Source of the DNA: UBA1181 sp045226255
GTDB lineage: Bacteria > Bacteroidota > Bacteroidia > Bacteroidales > Paludibacteraceae
Assembly: GCA_045226255.1 (NCBI GenBank)
Contig: JBGVCG010000013.1
Span: 33,696 to 97,695, forward strand
Reading direction: 5' to 3'
Length of the DNA stretch: 64,000 nt
Of this stretch, positions 23,432 through 32,153 are shown one piece after another; the first letter of the stretch is position 1; each line of letters opens with the position of its first letter. A model generated the notes under the pieces. The model saw only the letters and a list, made by a program, of their open reading frames with translations, was not told the DNA's origin and made no database searches. The position numbers were made by a program, and so were the translations under genes.

Positions 23432-25747
23432 TTATTGCTGGTCTAACACGTAAATGGACTCGCAATTCTTCATCAGCTCCTGAATCTTCTGGGCCTCGCC
23501 TACGATCCAGATGAAGTCGCCCTGCTCGATGACAGTATTAGGGGACGGGTTCATGGTGGTTACGCCTTCATGCTCTATGCCGACGACCATACATTTGGAG
23601 TGTTCCTTGATGCCGGACTGGCTGATGGATTTCCCCGCCAAGGTGGATTTCTCGGAGATTTGGAACTGCTCGATGACGACGCCGGTGTTCTTCGTGTCGC
23701 GCACCCACGCCTCGTTGTTGGTGTTCAGGGTTTCATTGAACGATTTCAGTTGTTCGTCGGTACCAAGCACGAGCAGCTTATCGAACGGGAAGATGACCTC
23801 CTCCGCCGAAGGGATGTTGATGCGTTGTTTGCCTCGCATGATGGAGACCACGTAGACGCCGTGCTTCTGGTGGAAATTCATCCTCCTTAGGGTATATCCG
23901 ATCACTTTCGAGAACTGAGGTACTTCGAAGTCGACCAGGTGCAGGTCATGTGCGGAAAGGCTCTTGGCCAGTTCTTTCTTGCCGAAGACCTCCTTCTCTC
24001 TTGTTTTCTTTTTCTCCTCATATTCCCTCGAATTGAGGTTGTGCATGAATTTGCGCTCTAGGGTGATGGAATATAGTTTAATACGTCTGGACCGTAGCAT
24101 GAGGACGATGATGATGGTGGCGCAGATGATGAATGCCGCGATGAAGAGGAACCCTGTGTTTATGTGCAGTAGTTCAGCCGTCTTCAGCAGTATGAAATAG
24201 ACGAATGTGGCGGCGAGGAAGAACCGCAGCAAGATGGTGGCCAACAGGGGCGCATGGTTGTATTTGCTTGTTTTCCAGAGATATTTGAATTCCAACGAAT
24301 GGTTTTTCTTCGCCACCATCGCGCGCAGCAGAGGGGAGATGATCAGGATGGTGATACCCGCACCCACGATGGCGCCCCAATATCCCTCGATCTTGCTGGT
24401 GACGAATGGTATGAAGTATTTGATGGAGAGCAGTTCGATGGCGATGGTCAGCACCGAATAAATGAATATGATTCGGATGATCTGCGACAGCAGGCTGTAC
24501 CATACGTTCTGCACGTGTGCTGACTTCCCTGAGATGGAGCGTCGTTCGATGGCGTTTGCCCATGACTCGGGCATATGGGACGATATGAAGTTGTAGGCCG
24601 GCTCCGAGAACCGCATGATGTAAGGCGTGAGGAAGATCGTGATGACCGACACCGCCACGATGACAGGGTAGATGAATGGGTCGATGACCTTGAGGTTGAT
24701 ACCCAACATGGCGATGATGAAGGCGAACTCACCGATCTGCGTGAGGCAGAAGCCCGACTGGATGGCGGTCTTCAGAGGCTGGTTGGCCAAGAGCAGACCG
24801 CAGGTGCCGAAGATGATCTGTCCGAAGATGATCGCCAAGGTGATGATGATGATCGGCACAATGTACTGCGTGATGACGGCGAAGTCCACCATCATGCCGA
24901 CCGACACGAAGAAGATGGCGCCGAAGGTGTCCTTCAGAGGGCGCACCAACCGCTCGATCTTTTCCGCCTCCAATGTCTCCGCCAGGATGGAGCCCATGAC
25001 GAACGCACCTAGCGCGGAGGAGAATCCCACTATCTTCGCGAAGAGCACCATGCCGAAGCACAAGCCCAGGGAGAAGACCAATAATGTCTCGTCGTTCAGC
25101 ACTTTCTTCGCCTTCCGTAGGATGATTGGGATGAAATAGATGCCGCCTATCAGCCAAACGACCAGGAAGAAGATCAGCTTCAGGATGGCCATGATGAGGC
25201 TTTCCCCCTCGAATGTCTTGCTGACTGCCAAGGTGGAGATGAGCACCATCAGGAGGATGGCGATAAGGTCCTCCACGATGAGGATGCCGAAGACGTAGCG
25301 GGTGTAGGACTGGTTGCGCAGCCCCATGTCGTCGAACGCTTTGATGATGATGGCGGTGGATGACATGGAGATCATACCGCCTAAGAGCAGGCTGTTGGAG
25401 ATGCCCCAGCCTAGGGAAACACCCACAAGGAACCCTAGTAGGATCATGAAGGTGATGATGGTGATGGCCGCGATGGCGGACGTCTGACCCACTTTGATCA
25501 ATTTCTTGAAACTGAAGTCCAAACCGAGGCAGAAGAGCAGGAAGATGACGCCGATGTCCGCCCAAGTACCGATGTCGGAGGTGCCGGAGATGGTAGGCGT
25601 CAGGGAGATTTGTGAGCTGATGAGAAATCCCGCCACGATATACCCTAAGACGACCGGCTGCTTCAACCATTTGAATAGAATGGTCATGACGCCTCCTGAC
25701 ATGAGTATCAGTGCTAAATCCGCCAGTATCGATGGTATATTCTCCAT
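23432..25747 (-). CDS. CPA2 family monovalent cation:proton antiporter with two TrkA-C domains
   Basis: 771 residues. About 12 transmembrane helices of the Na+/H+ exchanger fold fill residues 1-400 (KQPVVLGYIVAGFLI, STAIIIKAFDDMG, GAFVMGSILAET are KefB/NhaA-like marks), followed by further helices and two TrkA-C (RCK-C) domains at about 615-685 and 690-765. No NAD-binding RCK-N domain is visible, so control by a small ligand at RCK-C is more likely than by NADH. It probably moves K+ or Na+ against H+ at the inner membrane. It is divergent from rprX. Confidence 0.88.
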   Translation of the reverse strand: MENIPSILADLALILMSGGVMTILFKWLKQPVVLGYIVAGFLISSQISLTPTISGTSDIGTWADIGVIFLLFCLGLDFSFKKLIKVGQTSAIAAITIITFMILLGFLVGVSLGWGISNSLLLGGMISMSSTAIIIKAFDDMGLRNQSYTRYVFGILIVEDLIAILLMVLISTLAVSKTFEGESLIMAILKLIFFLVVWLIGGIYFIPIILRKAKKVLNDETLLVFSLGLCFGMVLFAKIVGFSSALGAFVMGSILAETLEAEKIERLVRPLKDTFGAIFFVSVGMMVDFAVITQYIVPIIIITLAIIFGQIIFGTCGLLLANQPLKTAIQSGFCLTQIGEFAFIIAMLGINLKVIDPFIYPVIVAVSVITIFLTPYIMRFSEPAYNFISSHMPESWANAIERRSISGKSAHVQNVWYSLLSQIIRIIFIYSVLTIAIELLSIKYFIPFVTSKIEGYWGAIVGAGITILIISPLLRAMVAKKNHSLEFKYLWKTSKYNHAPLLATILLRFFLAATFVYFILLKTAELLHINTGFLFIAAFIICATIIIVLMLRSRRIKLYSITLERKFMHNLNSREYEEKKKTREKEVFGKKELAKSLSAHDLHLVDFEVPQFSKVIGYTLRRMNFHQKHGVYVVSIMRGKQRINIPSAEEVIFPFDKLLVLGTDEQLKSFNETLNTNNEAWVRDTKNTGVVIEQFQISEKSTLAGKSISQSGIKEHSKCMVVGIEHEGVTTMNPSPNTVIEQGDFIWIVGEAQKIQELMKNCESIYVLDQQ

Positions 25748-25845
25748 TATGCTATCTTCCTCTTATGGTGGGTTTTATGGATGTTTTCCAACCCTATGGT
25801 TTTGTCTGCTATGTAAATTTAGCGAATTTTATAATTCACTTCATG

Positions 25846-25853
25846 CAAATTTA
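25846..25853 (-). promoter_or_regulatory. -7 box upstream of the antiporter gene
   Basis: Minus strand TAAATTTG fits the consensus, about 100 nt before the ATG at 25747. No -33 TTTG at the right distance. Confidence 0.4.
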
Positions 25854-25937
25854 CTCTTTTTTTCACATTTAACCGCCCATTTACCCCCCTATTTATTAAA
25901 TAAAGTTAAGCCGCGCGAAATGTTAAAATCGTTTGTT

Positions 25938-25945
25938 TATATTTG
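25938..25945 (+). promoter_or_regulatory. -7 box immediately before rprX
   Basis: TATATTTG ends only 5 nt before the ATG at 25951, so a transcript starting at the usual distance would have almost no 5' leader. Confidence 0.5.
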
Positions 25946-25950
25946 CGTCG

Positions 25951-27486
25951 ATGAAGAAGACGACCATCATATTATTGGGTATTGTAATGTCGATTTCATT
26001 CTTGGGATTGATATTTCTCCAGTCTTACTACATACGTTCCACCGCCGAGATGCGTGAGGAGCAGTTCGGTGAGGCCGTGAAACGTAGCCTTTATGAGGTG
26101 GCTCGTCTGTTGGAGGAGGAGGAGACGCTCCAATACTTGAACAAGAACTTGGCGGTTCCTTCTTCCAAGACCCGCATCACCACGAAGCCGGGGGCAGCCC
26201 CGTTGCCTATGGGGGGCGGGCAGATGAGCAAACTCGGTCAGCGGACCGATTCGTCATTCAACTCTTATGTGCGGGTGCGCCCTACTGTCTTCATCTCTAT
26301 GAAGCATGGCATGAACTCCATCGAGGAGTCCTCCCGTATCATCCAGAACAAACTCAAGGAACGTTTTCTGCAGAGCAGGGCCTTGCTGGATGACATCCTG
26401 GTCCGCCTGCTGAGCGAAACTTACGTGAAACCGATCGAGGAACGTATCGACTTCCAGAAGCTGAACGAGCTTGTCGACCGTGAGCTGGACAATAATGGGT
26501 TGGGGGAACTGAAATACTATTGTTGCGTCGTGAATAAGGATGGCCGCGAGATTTATAGCAGCGGTAGCTTCGAGGAGGAGGGGTGGAGCCCTAAGGATAT
26601 GGTTTGCTATACGCAGCTGCTTTTCCCGAACGATCCCGCACCGACTTCCAATATGTTGAAGGTCTATACGCCTTCCAAGGCGAGGTACTTGGGGTCGAAT
26701 CAGATCTTTTACGTTTCGATCATCTTCACCATCATCCTTTTGTTCACGTTCGTCTTCTCTTTGGTGATCATCTCCCGGCAGAAACAGCTCTCCGAGATGC
26801 GTACGGACTTCATGAACAATATGACGCACGAGCTGAAAACGCCGGTTTCCACCATCTCGCTCGCCGCACAGATGTTGAATGATGATTCTATTTCGAAGTC
26901 GAAGGGCATGGTGGACCAACTCTCTAAGACCATCAGCGACGAGACGAAACGTCTGACCCGCCAGATCGATAAGGTGCTGCAGATGTCCATCTTCGAGAAG
27001 GAGAGTTCGGCCTTGAAGCTGGAACTGATGGACATTGATGACCTCATCCTCACCATCGCCGGCAACTTTGCCCTGAAGGTGCAGAACACGGGCGGTGATA
27101 TCCAGACGGAGCTCGATGCGGAGGATTCCGAGACGATGGTGGACGAGATCCATTTCACCAACATCATCTACAACCTGATGGACAATGCGGTGAAGTACAG
27201 CAAAGGTCCTCTGGTGTTGAGGCTCAGGACGTGGAACGAGCATGGCAAGCTCTGCATTTCGGTGGAGGACAACGGTATCGGTATCAAGAAATCGAACTTG
27301 AAACGTATCTTCGACAAGTTCTATCGTGTGCCGACGGGTAGCGTGCATAACGTGAAGGGGTTCGGCTTAGGCTTGGCCTACGTGAAGAAGGTGGTCACCG
27401 ACCATCGCGGCACGATACGGGTGGAGAGCGAGTACGAGAAGGGTACGAAGTTTATCATAGAGATTCCTATTAAGAAGAGTATTTAA
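25951..27486 (+). CDS. rprX: Membrane sensor histidine kinase (RprX-like)
   Basis: 511 residues from MKKTTIILLG. Two transmembrane helices (about 5-23 and 250-272) flank a periplasmic sensor region of about 225 residues. HisKA follows with the H-box MTHELKTPVS (His293), then the ATPase domain with N-box MDNAVKYS, G1 VEDNGIGI, F-box FDKFYRVP and G2 GFGLGLAYVK. Its paired regulator starts 21 nt after it. RprX/RprY is a conserved Bacteroidota system whose signal is not established. Confidence 0.92.
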   Translation: MKKTTIILLGIVMSISFLGLIFLQSYYIRSTAEMREEQFGEAVKRSLYEVARLLEEEETLQYLNKNLAVPSSKTRITTKPGAAPLPMGGGQMSKLGQRTDSSFNSYVRVRPTVFISMKHGMNSIEESSRIIQNKLKERFLQSRALLDDILVRLLSETYVKPIEERIDFQKLNELVDRELDNNGLGELKYYCCVVNKDGREIYSSGSFEEEGWSPKDMVCYTQLLFPNDPAPTSNMLKVYTPSKARYLGSNQIFYVSIIFTIILLFTFVFSLVIISRQKQLSEMRTDFMNNMTHELKTPVSTISLAAQMLNDDSISKSKGMVDQLSKTISDETKRLTRQIDKVLQMSIFEKESSALKLELMDIDDLILTIAGNFALKVQNTGGDIQTELDAEDSETMVDEIHFTNIIYNLMDNAVKYSKGPLVLRLRTWNEHGKLCISVEDNGIGIKKSNLKRIFDKFYRVPTGSVHNVKGFGLGLAYVKKVVTDHRGTIRVESEYEKGTKFIIEIPIKKSI

Positions 27487-27506
27487 TTTAAAAGACGAGA
27501 TAAGAT

Positions 27507-28214
27507 ATGGACGAGAAGATAAAAATTCTATTGTGCGAGGACGATGAGAACCTTGGTATGTTGCTGAGGGAGTATTTGCACGCTAAGGGCTACGACGTGG
27601 ACCTGAAACTGGATGGCGAGGAGGGTGGTAACGCATTCTTCGCGGGTAAGTATGACGTGTGTGTTCTGGATGTGATGATGCCTAAGAAGGATGGATTCAC
27701 ATTGGCACAGGAGATTAGGCAGGTGAATGAGAAAGTGCCTATCCTTTTCCTGACAGCCAAGACGCTCAAGGAGGATATCGTCGAGGGTTTCCGTATCGGT
27801 GCCGACGACTACATCACCAAGCCTTTCAGCATGGAGGAATTGTTGCTTCGTATCGAGGCGATTCTCCGTCGTGTGAATGGTAAGAAGGGTGCGGCGGATC
27901 CAATCCAGAAGTTGGGTAAGTTCACGTTCGATTCCCAGAAGCAGCTCCTCACCATCGATGGCGAGTCTACGAAGTTGACCACCAAGGAGTCTGAATTGCT
28001 CGCCTTGCTCTGTGAGCATAAGAACGACATCCTCGAGCGCAACCGCGCCCTGAAGACCATCTGGGTGGATGACAACTATTTCAACGCCCGTAGCATGGAT
28101 GTCTATATCACTAAGTTACGTAAATTGTTGAAGGCAGATCCTCAAGTGGAGATCATCAATGTACATGGCAAAGGGTACAAAATTGTGATCCCAGAGGAGC
28201 CAAAGGGTGAATAA
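27507..28214 (+). CDS. rprY: OmpR-family response regulator (RprY-like)
   Basis: 235 residues. The receiver domain (1-120) has the acidic pair CEDDEN, phospho-acceptor Asp55 (CVLDVMMPKKDG), the switch Thr in FLTAKT and the Lys in ITKPFS. A winged-helix DNA-binding domain fills about 135-232 (LTTKESELLALLCEHKND, SMDVYITKLRKLLKAD, VHGKGYKI). It is phosphorylated by the upstream kinase. The gene ends at a strong terminator. Confidence 0.95.
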   Translation: MDEKIKILLCEDDENLGMLLREYLHAKGYDVDLKLDGEEGGNAFFAGKYDVCVLDVMMPKKDGFTLAQEIRQVNEKVPILFLTAKTLKEDIVEGFRIGADDYITKPFSMEELLLRIEAILRRVNGKKGAADPIQKLGKFTFDSQKQLLTIDGESTKLTTKESELLALLCEHKNDILERNRALKTIWVDDNYFNARSMDVYITKLRKLLKADPQVEIINVHGKGYKIVIPEEPKGE

Positions 28215-28239
28215 ATGTTTTAAGTTAATGATGATGGGA

Positions 28240-28271
28240 GCCGACAATGCTTGTGCGTTGTCGGCTTTTTT
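28240..28271 (+). terminator. Terminator of rprX-rprY
   Basis: Stem GCCGACAATGC (28240-28250) / GCGTTGTCGGC (28255-28265), 11 pairs with one wobble, loop TTGT, then TTTTTT. Confidence 0.92.
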
Positions 28272-28340
28272 GGTAATAATCGCTGCGGGTAATTTTTTAT
28301 GCTAATACGTTATATATCAATCATATAAATAATACGCTTT

Positions 28341-28422
28341 CACATTTTCCTAACCATGAATTGCTAAACCTGTCACATTTTCCTAACCATGAAGTGCGGA
28401 ATCTGTCACATTTTCCTGACCG
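28341..28422. repeat. 33-bp tandem repeat, 2.5 copies, downstream of the AAA ATPase gene
   Basis: Units start at 28341, 28374 and 28407, exactly 33 nt apart, each opening CACATTTTCCTAACCATGAA (third unit slightly changed and cut by the gene's stop codon). The third unit adjoins the ATPase stop at 28423. No ORF runs through it. Confidence 0.85.
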
Positions 28423-29718
28423 TCAAATCCTCTCCAACACCTTGTGGAACTCCGGTGCCAGTACATGCACAATACCGTTTCTGTTGGGACGTTGGAACTT
28501 ATCTAGGGTTACGACGAATTTGGGGTAGTGGTCTTGGATGAGCTCCAAAGAGGAGTATTCCCGCTCCAGCGTTTTGGGATCGCTTGTCTCGTATGAAGCC
28601 TGCACGTAGATTTTTTTGTCTCCGTTTATGGCCACAAAATCGACCTCGCTTTGCTCATCTGTGTGGGTGCCCTGTATGGTCCCCACATAGACTTCGTAAC
28701 CGGCTCTGCGTAGCTCCAAATAGACTAAATTCTCCAGTTCATAGCCTGCCCCGAAAGAAAAGCCTCTGTAGAGATAATTGTAGAAAGAGAGGTCGTTGAT
28801 GTAGTATTTGCAGTTCCCCGCAATGGTTTCCTTGCCTTGGATGTTGTATCGCTCGGTTTTATGGATAATGTAGGTCTCCGTCATATAGGCGAGGTACGAC
28901 GCTACGGTTTCGTAGTTCACCTTCTTCCCCTTCCCTTTGTAGAACTTCACGATGTTGTTGGGCGTTGTGAGCTTTGTCGCATTGTTCACTGTGTAGACGA
29001 AAAGGTCTTCCAACAGTTTGGGGTCTCTGATGGAGTACCGTGAGATAATGTCGCGAAGCAGGATGGTGTCTTTGAGGCTGGACATGTAATGACGTCTCAC
29101 TTCGTCGTCGTTGAGGTGTATCAGCTCGGGTAGTCCCCCGTCATGAAGATATTCCTCGTAACTATCGAAGCCTTGCTCCTTTTGGTGGACATCGCACCAC
29201 TCCCTATAGGAGAAAGGGAGTATTTCGAACTGAACATATCGCCCCGATAGGTGCGTCGCTAGTTCTCCCGAGAGCATGGTTGAGTTGGATCCGCTGATGA
29301 ATACTTCGCAGGGGGAGGTGAAATCCTGGGATAGCGAGTTGACGCTCCTTTCCCAGCCGGTTATGTTTTGCACTTCATCGATGAAAAGGAAGAATTTGCC
29401 TTGAGGGGACAATTCTTTGCGGTACTCCTGAATGAGTTTCTCAAGATCTTCGTGCGTCTGCAAGAAGTTGAAGGCGGAGAACTCGGCGTTGATGAACAAT
29501 ATGTTTTCAGATGCTATTCCCTTGTGTATAAGCTCCATGGCTATTTGACGAAGGATGTAGCTTTTACCTGTCCTTCGCTGTCCCGTAAGCACCTTCACCA
29601 AAGAATTGCCGATGTAAGGGGTAATCTTTGTCATATAGAAGTCACGCCTATAGCCTAGAGCGATATAGTTTCCTCCCCACGGGTTGTAGCCCCTAATATT
29701 TTCCATTTGTTCTATCAT
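28423..29718 (-). CDS. AAA ATPase with DUF4143-type C-terminal domain
   Basis: 431 residues from MIEQMENIRGYN. Walker A is LTGQRRTGKSY (about 45-55), Walker B FFLFIDEVQNI (about 110), and ISGSNSTML is the sensor 1 region. The C-terminal part (about 215-430) has the DUF4143 layout ending in a PD-(D/E)XK-like segment (LENLVYLELRRAGYEVYVGT, then SEVDFVAI and KIYVQASYE). Such proteins are abundant in Bacteroidota genomes with unknown role. The start at 29718 is preferred because the longer frame runs into the -7 box. Promoter and start codon lie inside an array of 40-bp repeats. Confidence 0.88.
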   Translation of the reverse strand: MIEQMENIRGYNPWGGNYIALGYRRDFYMTKITPYIGNSLVKVLTGQRRTGKSYILRQIAMELIHKGIASENILFINAEFSAFNFLQTHEDLEKLIQEYRKELSPQGKFFLFIDEVQNITGWERSVNSLSQDFTSPCEVFISGSNSTMLSGELATHLSGRYVQFEILPFSYREWCDVHQKEQGFDSYEEYLHDGGLPELIHLNDDEVRRHYMSSLKDTILLRDIISRYSIRDPKLLEDLFVYTVNNATKLTTPNNIVKFYKGKGKKVNYETVASYLAYMTETYIIHKTERYNIQGKETIAGNCKYYINDLSFYNYLYRGFSFGAGYELENLVYLELRRAGYEVYVGTIQGTHTDEQSEVDFVAINGDKKIYVQASYETSDPKTLEREYSSLELIQDHYPKFVVTLDKFQRPNRNGIVHVLAPEFHKVLERI

Positions 29719-29870
29719 AACCGAAACTTTTCCGCAAATATACAAAAGTTTCTATCATAACCGAAACTTTTCCACAAAAACCATAAAGTTTCTATTATAA
29801 CAAAAACTTTTCTAGGAGTAGACATAATTTTCGGTTATAACCGAAACTTTTAATTGTTTTTACAGATAAC
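29711..29870. repeat. Four 40-bp iterated dyad elements over the ATPase promoter
   Basis: Units begin at 29711, 29751, 29791 and 29831, exactly 40 nt apart. Units 1 and 2 share 22 identical bases beginning TCTATCATAACCGAAACTTT. In unit 2 the arms AAAAGTTTC and GAAACTTTT form a dyad (about 29746-29773). Unit 4 contains a perfect 18-bp palindrome TTTCGGTTATAACCGAAA (29829-29846). Unit 1 covers the start codon and unit 2 lies between the -33 and -7 boxes, so they look like operators. Confidence 0.85.
29735..29765 (-). promoter_or_regulatory. Promoter of the AAA ATPase gene inside the repeat array
   Basis: Minus strand TATATTTG (29735-29742), with TTTC about 20 nt upstream (29762-29765) as a weak -33. 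The ATG at 29718 is 16 nt downstream. Both elements overlap or abut dyads 1 and 2. Confidence 0.65.
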
Positions 29871-29911
29871 CGCAGAGGGGATAAGATATTTTCATATTGA
29901 GATATTCTTTT

Positions 29912-29919
29912 TACTTTTG
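29912..29919 (+). promoter_or_regulatory. -7 box of the membrane protein gene at 29945
   Basis: TACTTTTG matches TAnnTTTG and lies 25 nt before the ATG. No clear -33. Confidence 0.45.
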
Positions 29920-29944
29920 GGTCGTGAACTAATTATTTTTAGTC

Positions 29945-30733
29945 ATGAAGCAGGTTTTGAAGTTTATTCCGTTGCTGGCGACGACAATCATTATTTTGTT
30001 ACATTTCTATGATAAATTCATGGCAGATTTGATCTGCTTATTCTTCTTTTTTATAGTTCTTCCTGTTATTGGTGCCTCAATCGTTCTCTTTATAAAATCT
30101 ATTTCTTTTGCAAATACTAGCTGGAAGGTCTATTTCGTATGGGGAGTCATTGATATATTTCTTGTGGTTGTTTACAATGTGTTTGTGGCTCCAAATAATG
30201 TCTGTGATCCGGATATAATGGCGGAGCATTATGAGAAGAACGCGGTGAAAATGAAGGAGTTGGTTCAATATACGAATCAGGCATTGGATGATTCGGCTAC
30301 CATTCAGTTGGAGTTTGAGCATGGTGATATCTTTATCTTCCATGTTTCCTCCAAGAATGTTTCATGGTCGGGGCATTGGGACAAGGATGCTGAGGATAAG
30401 AAGGATTCTATTATGGCGTTGGTGGGACTTACCACCGATGAGTTGGAAGAGATACAGGACCGTCTTGATGAGTTGGGTTGTATCGGAATTATTACCAGAA
30501 AAGACAGAGCCTCATGTGTAATATGGTTTCGCAGGGTAGCCATGGGATTATATTCATACATCCTGTATGACGAGCCTATGGGCGAAGAGAAGAAGGAGTA
30601 TTATATGGAAGATCCGGCGCATATACCCTACAGCGAGACTGTCGTCTTTGAGTATGGAGGAGGTGCCATCGGACCGCAAACTTTTCCGAGTGCGCAAAGA
30701 GATTCTTTCTTGAGCGCTCACAAACCATGGTAG
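29945..30733 (+). CDS. Uncharacterised membrane protein
   Basis: 262 residues; I do not recognise the family. Three hydrophobic helices (about 5-22, 28-52, 62-82) are followed by a soluble domain of about 175 residues with alternating strands (IQLEFEHGDIFIFHV, CIGIITRKDRASCVIWFRR, YSYILYDEPMGEE) and a C-terminal tail. The codon use is more AT-rich than its neighbours, which may mean recent acquisition. No terminator is seen before argC, but the two are about 100 nt apart. Confidence 0.7.
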   Translation: MKQVLKFIPLLATTIIILLHFYDKFMADLICLFFFFIVLPVIGASIVLFIKSISFANTSWKVYFVWGVIDIFLVVVYNVFVAPNNVCDPDIMAEHYEKNAVKMKELVQYTNQALDDSATIQLEFEHGDIFIFHVSSKNVSWSGHWDKDAEDKKDSIMALVGLTTDELEEIQDRLDELGCIGIITRKDRASCVIWFRRVAMGLYSYILYDEPMGEEKKEYYMEDPAHIPYSETVVFEYGGGAIGPQTFPSAQRDSFLSAHKPW

Positions 30734-30833
30734 AGCAGCACTAAAATCCACTATTTTAGTTAAACAATAAAGCCATTGGTCTGATAACTTAAAAAATATC
30801 CCTAACTTCGCGTAGCGTTTTTTGTGATTGATT

Positions 30834-31796
30834 ATGGTAAAAATAGGAATTATAGGCGGTGCCGGCTATACGGCAGGCGAGTTGCTTCGCATCGTTTTGA
30901 ACCATCCTCAGGTGGAGGTGGTCTTCGTTAACAGTAGCAGTAATGCGGGTAATAAACTTTATGACGTCCATGAGGGTCTTTTCGGCGAGACGGATATGAC
31001 CTTCACCGACGAGCTCCCTTTGGATAAGGTGGATGCTTTGTTCATCTGCTCGGGACATGGGGATAGCAGGAAGTTCTTGGAGTCGCACGAGGTGCCTTCC
31101 CGTGTGAAGATCATCGACCTTTCGCAGGATTACCGCGACGAGAGCGACGGCTTCGTCTATGGCTTGCCTGAGGTGAACCGTGAGCGTATCAAGAAGGCCA
31201 CTAAGCTGGCGAACCCTGGTTGTTTCGCCACGGCTATCCAGATCGGTCTCCTTCCGCTGGCGGCTAAGGGATTGCTGAAGGGCGAGGTGCACACCACTGG
31301 TATCACGGGTTCCACGGGTGCGGGTGTGAAGCCGGGCGCAACGTCCCATTTCAGCTGGAGGAACAACAACATCTCCATCTACAAGGCTTTCACGCACCAA
31401 CACTTGTTGGAGATCAACCGCACCATGCGTCAGCTGCAGCCAAGCTTTAGTCACGACATCAACTTCTTGCCTGTGCGCGGTGATTTCGCGAGGGGTATCT
31501 TCGTCTCTTCCTACACGGAGTGTGACTTGGAGATCGAGGAGATCCAGAAGCTTTACAAGGATTTCTACAAGGATTCAGCCTTCACCTTCGTGATGGACGC
31601 TAACCCAGACTTGAAACAGGTGGTGAACACGAACAAAGGCATTGTCCATGTCGAGAAGCATGGTAATAAGCTGTTGATCATCTCCATGATCGATAACCTG
31701 TTGAAGGGCGCTTCCGGCCAGGCTGTCCAGAACTTCAACCTGATGTTCGGGTTGGAGGAGACTTGCGGACTGAAGCTGAAGCCGAGCGGTTTCTAA
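30834..31796 (+). CDS. argC: N-acetyl-gamma-glutamyl-phosphate reductase
   Basis: 320 residues from MVKIGIIGGAGYTAGELLR. The N-terminal Rossmann GxxGYTAGEL motif binds NADP, and Cys130 in ANPGCFATAIQ forms the thioester with the substrate. GITGSTGAGVKPG and HQHLLEINR are further marks. It reduces acylglutamyl phosphate to the semialdehyde that ArgD then transaminates. No other arg gene adjoins it. Confidence 0.95.
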   Translation: MVKIGIIGGAGYTAGELLRIVLNHPQVEVVFVNSSSNAGNKLYDVHEGLFGETDMTFTDELPLDKVDALFICSGHGDSRKFLESHEVPSRVKIIDLSQDYRDESDGFVYGLPEVNRERIKKATKLANPGCFATAIQIGLLPLAAKGLLKGEVHTTGITGSTGAGVKPGATSHFSWRNNNISIYKAFTHQHLLEINRTMRQLQPSFSHDINFLPVRGDFARGIFVSSYTECDLEIEEIQKLYKDFYKDSAFTFVMDANPDLKQVVNTNKGIVHVEKHGNKLLIISMIDNLLKGASGQAVQNFNLMFGLEETCGLKLKPSGF

Positions 31797-31894
31797 TCGC
31801 ACGGAACATAAAAGATAATGCGGGGCTGTCACGTTGTGGCGGTCCCGCTTTGCATTAGGTCGGTTAGTCTTCAGACATTGGATGAGTGGAGGAA

Positions 31895-31934
31895 AAAGCA
31901 AGCGGGTTGAGCCCTTCCCGGAACCCAACCCGCT
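31895..31934 (-). terminator. Minus-strand terminator downstream of the rhomboid block
   Basis: Arms AGCGGGTTG (31901-31909) / CAACCCGCT (31926-31934); on the minus strand followed by TGCTTTTTCC. It is 220 nt past the rhomboid stop. Confidence 0.7.
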
Positions 31935-31946
31935 CTCATCATCATC

Positions 31947-31991
31947 TTATTTTATGTTTACTTTGTAGGCTTGTAATTTGCCGAACTCCAT
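31947..31991 (-). CDS. Possible micro-ORF, 14 residues
   Basis: Reads MEFGKLQAYKVNIK and stops 12 nt before the terminator arm. It has an AGAGG five to ten nt before the ATG. The codons and position are plausible for a tiny peptide, but there is no independent support and I do not recognise it. Confidence 0.2.
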   Translation of the reverse strand: MEFGKLQAYKVNIK

Positions 31992-32153
31992 CCTCTGAGT
32001 CGTGAATGGATGTGTTCATCGGATGTGGAATTTATGTTTTACAGGGCGCAAGGTATACTTTCCTTGGGGAAATGATTATGATAATTTCCTCAAATGATTA
32101 GATTTTTGGTTCATAATGGTCAATAGGGAAGTGTTCGGAGGGCGTTTATCCGC

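Larger units (their letters stand above)
31797..32153. other. Spacer between argC and the rhomboid gene
   Basis: It contains a GC-rich inverted region at 31820-31858 (AATGC ... GCATT around GGG/CCC) without a T run, a minus-strand terminator at 31895-31934 and one 14-codon minus ORF next to it. Nothing else recognised. Confidence 0.5.

Noticed and set aside
24729..25670. Minus-strand frame of 313 codons in another phase of the antiporter gene
   Set aside because: His-rich, frame-shifted reading of transmembrane codons; the antiporter frame is the real one.
26254..27348. Minus-strand open frame of 364 codons opposite rprX
   Set aside because: Antisense shadow of the kinase catalytic domains; no domain or start signal.
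28341..28422. CRISPR array
   Set aside because: Units are directly tandem with no unique spacers, only 2.5 copies, and no cas genes in the window.
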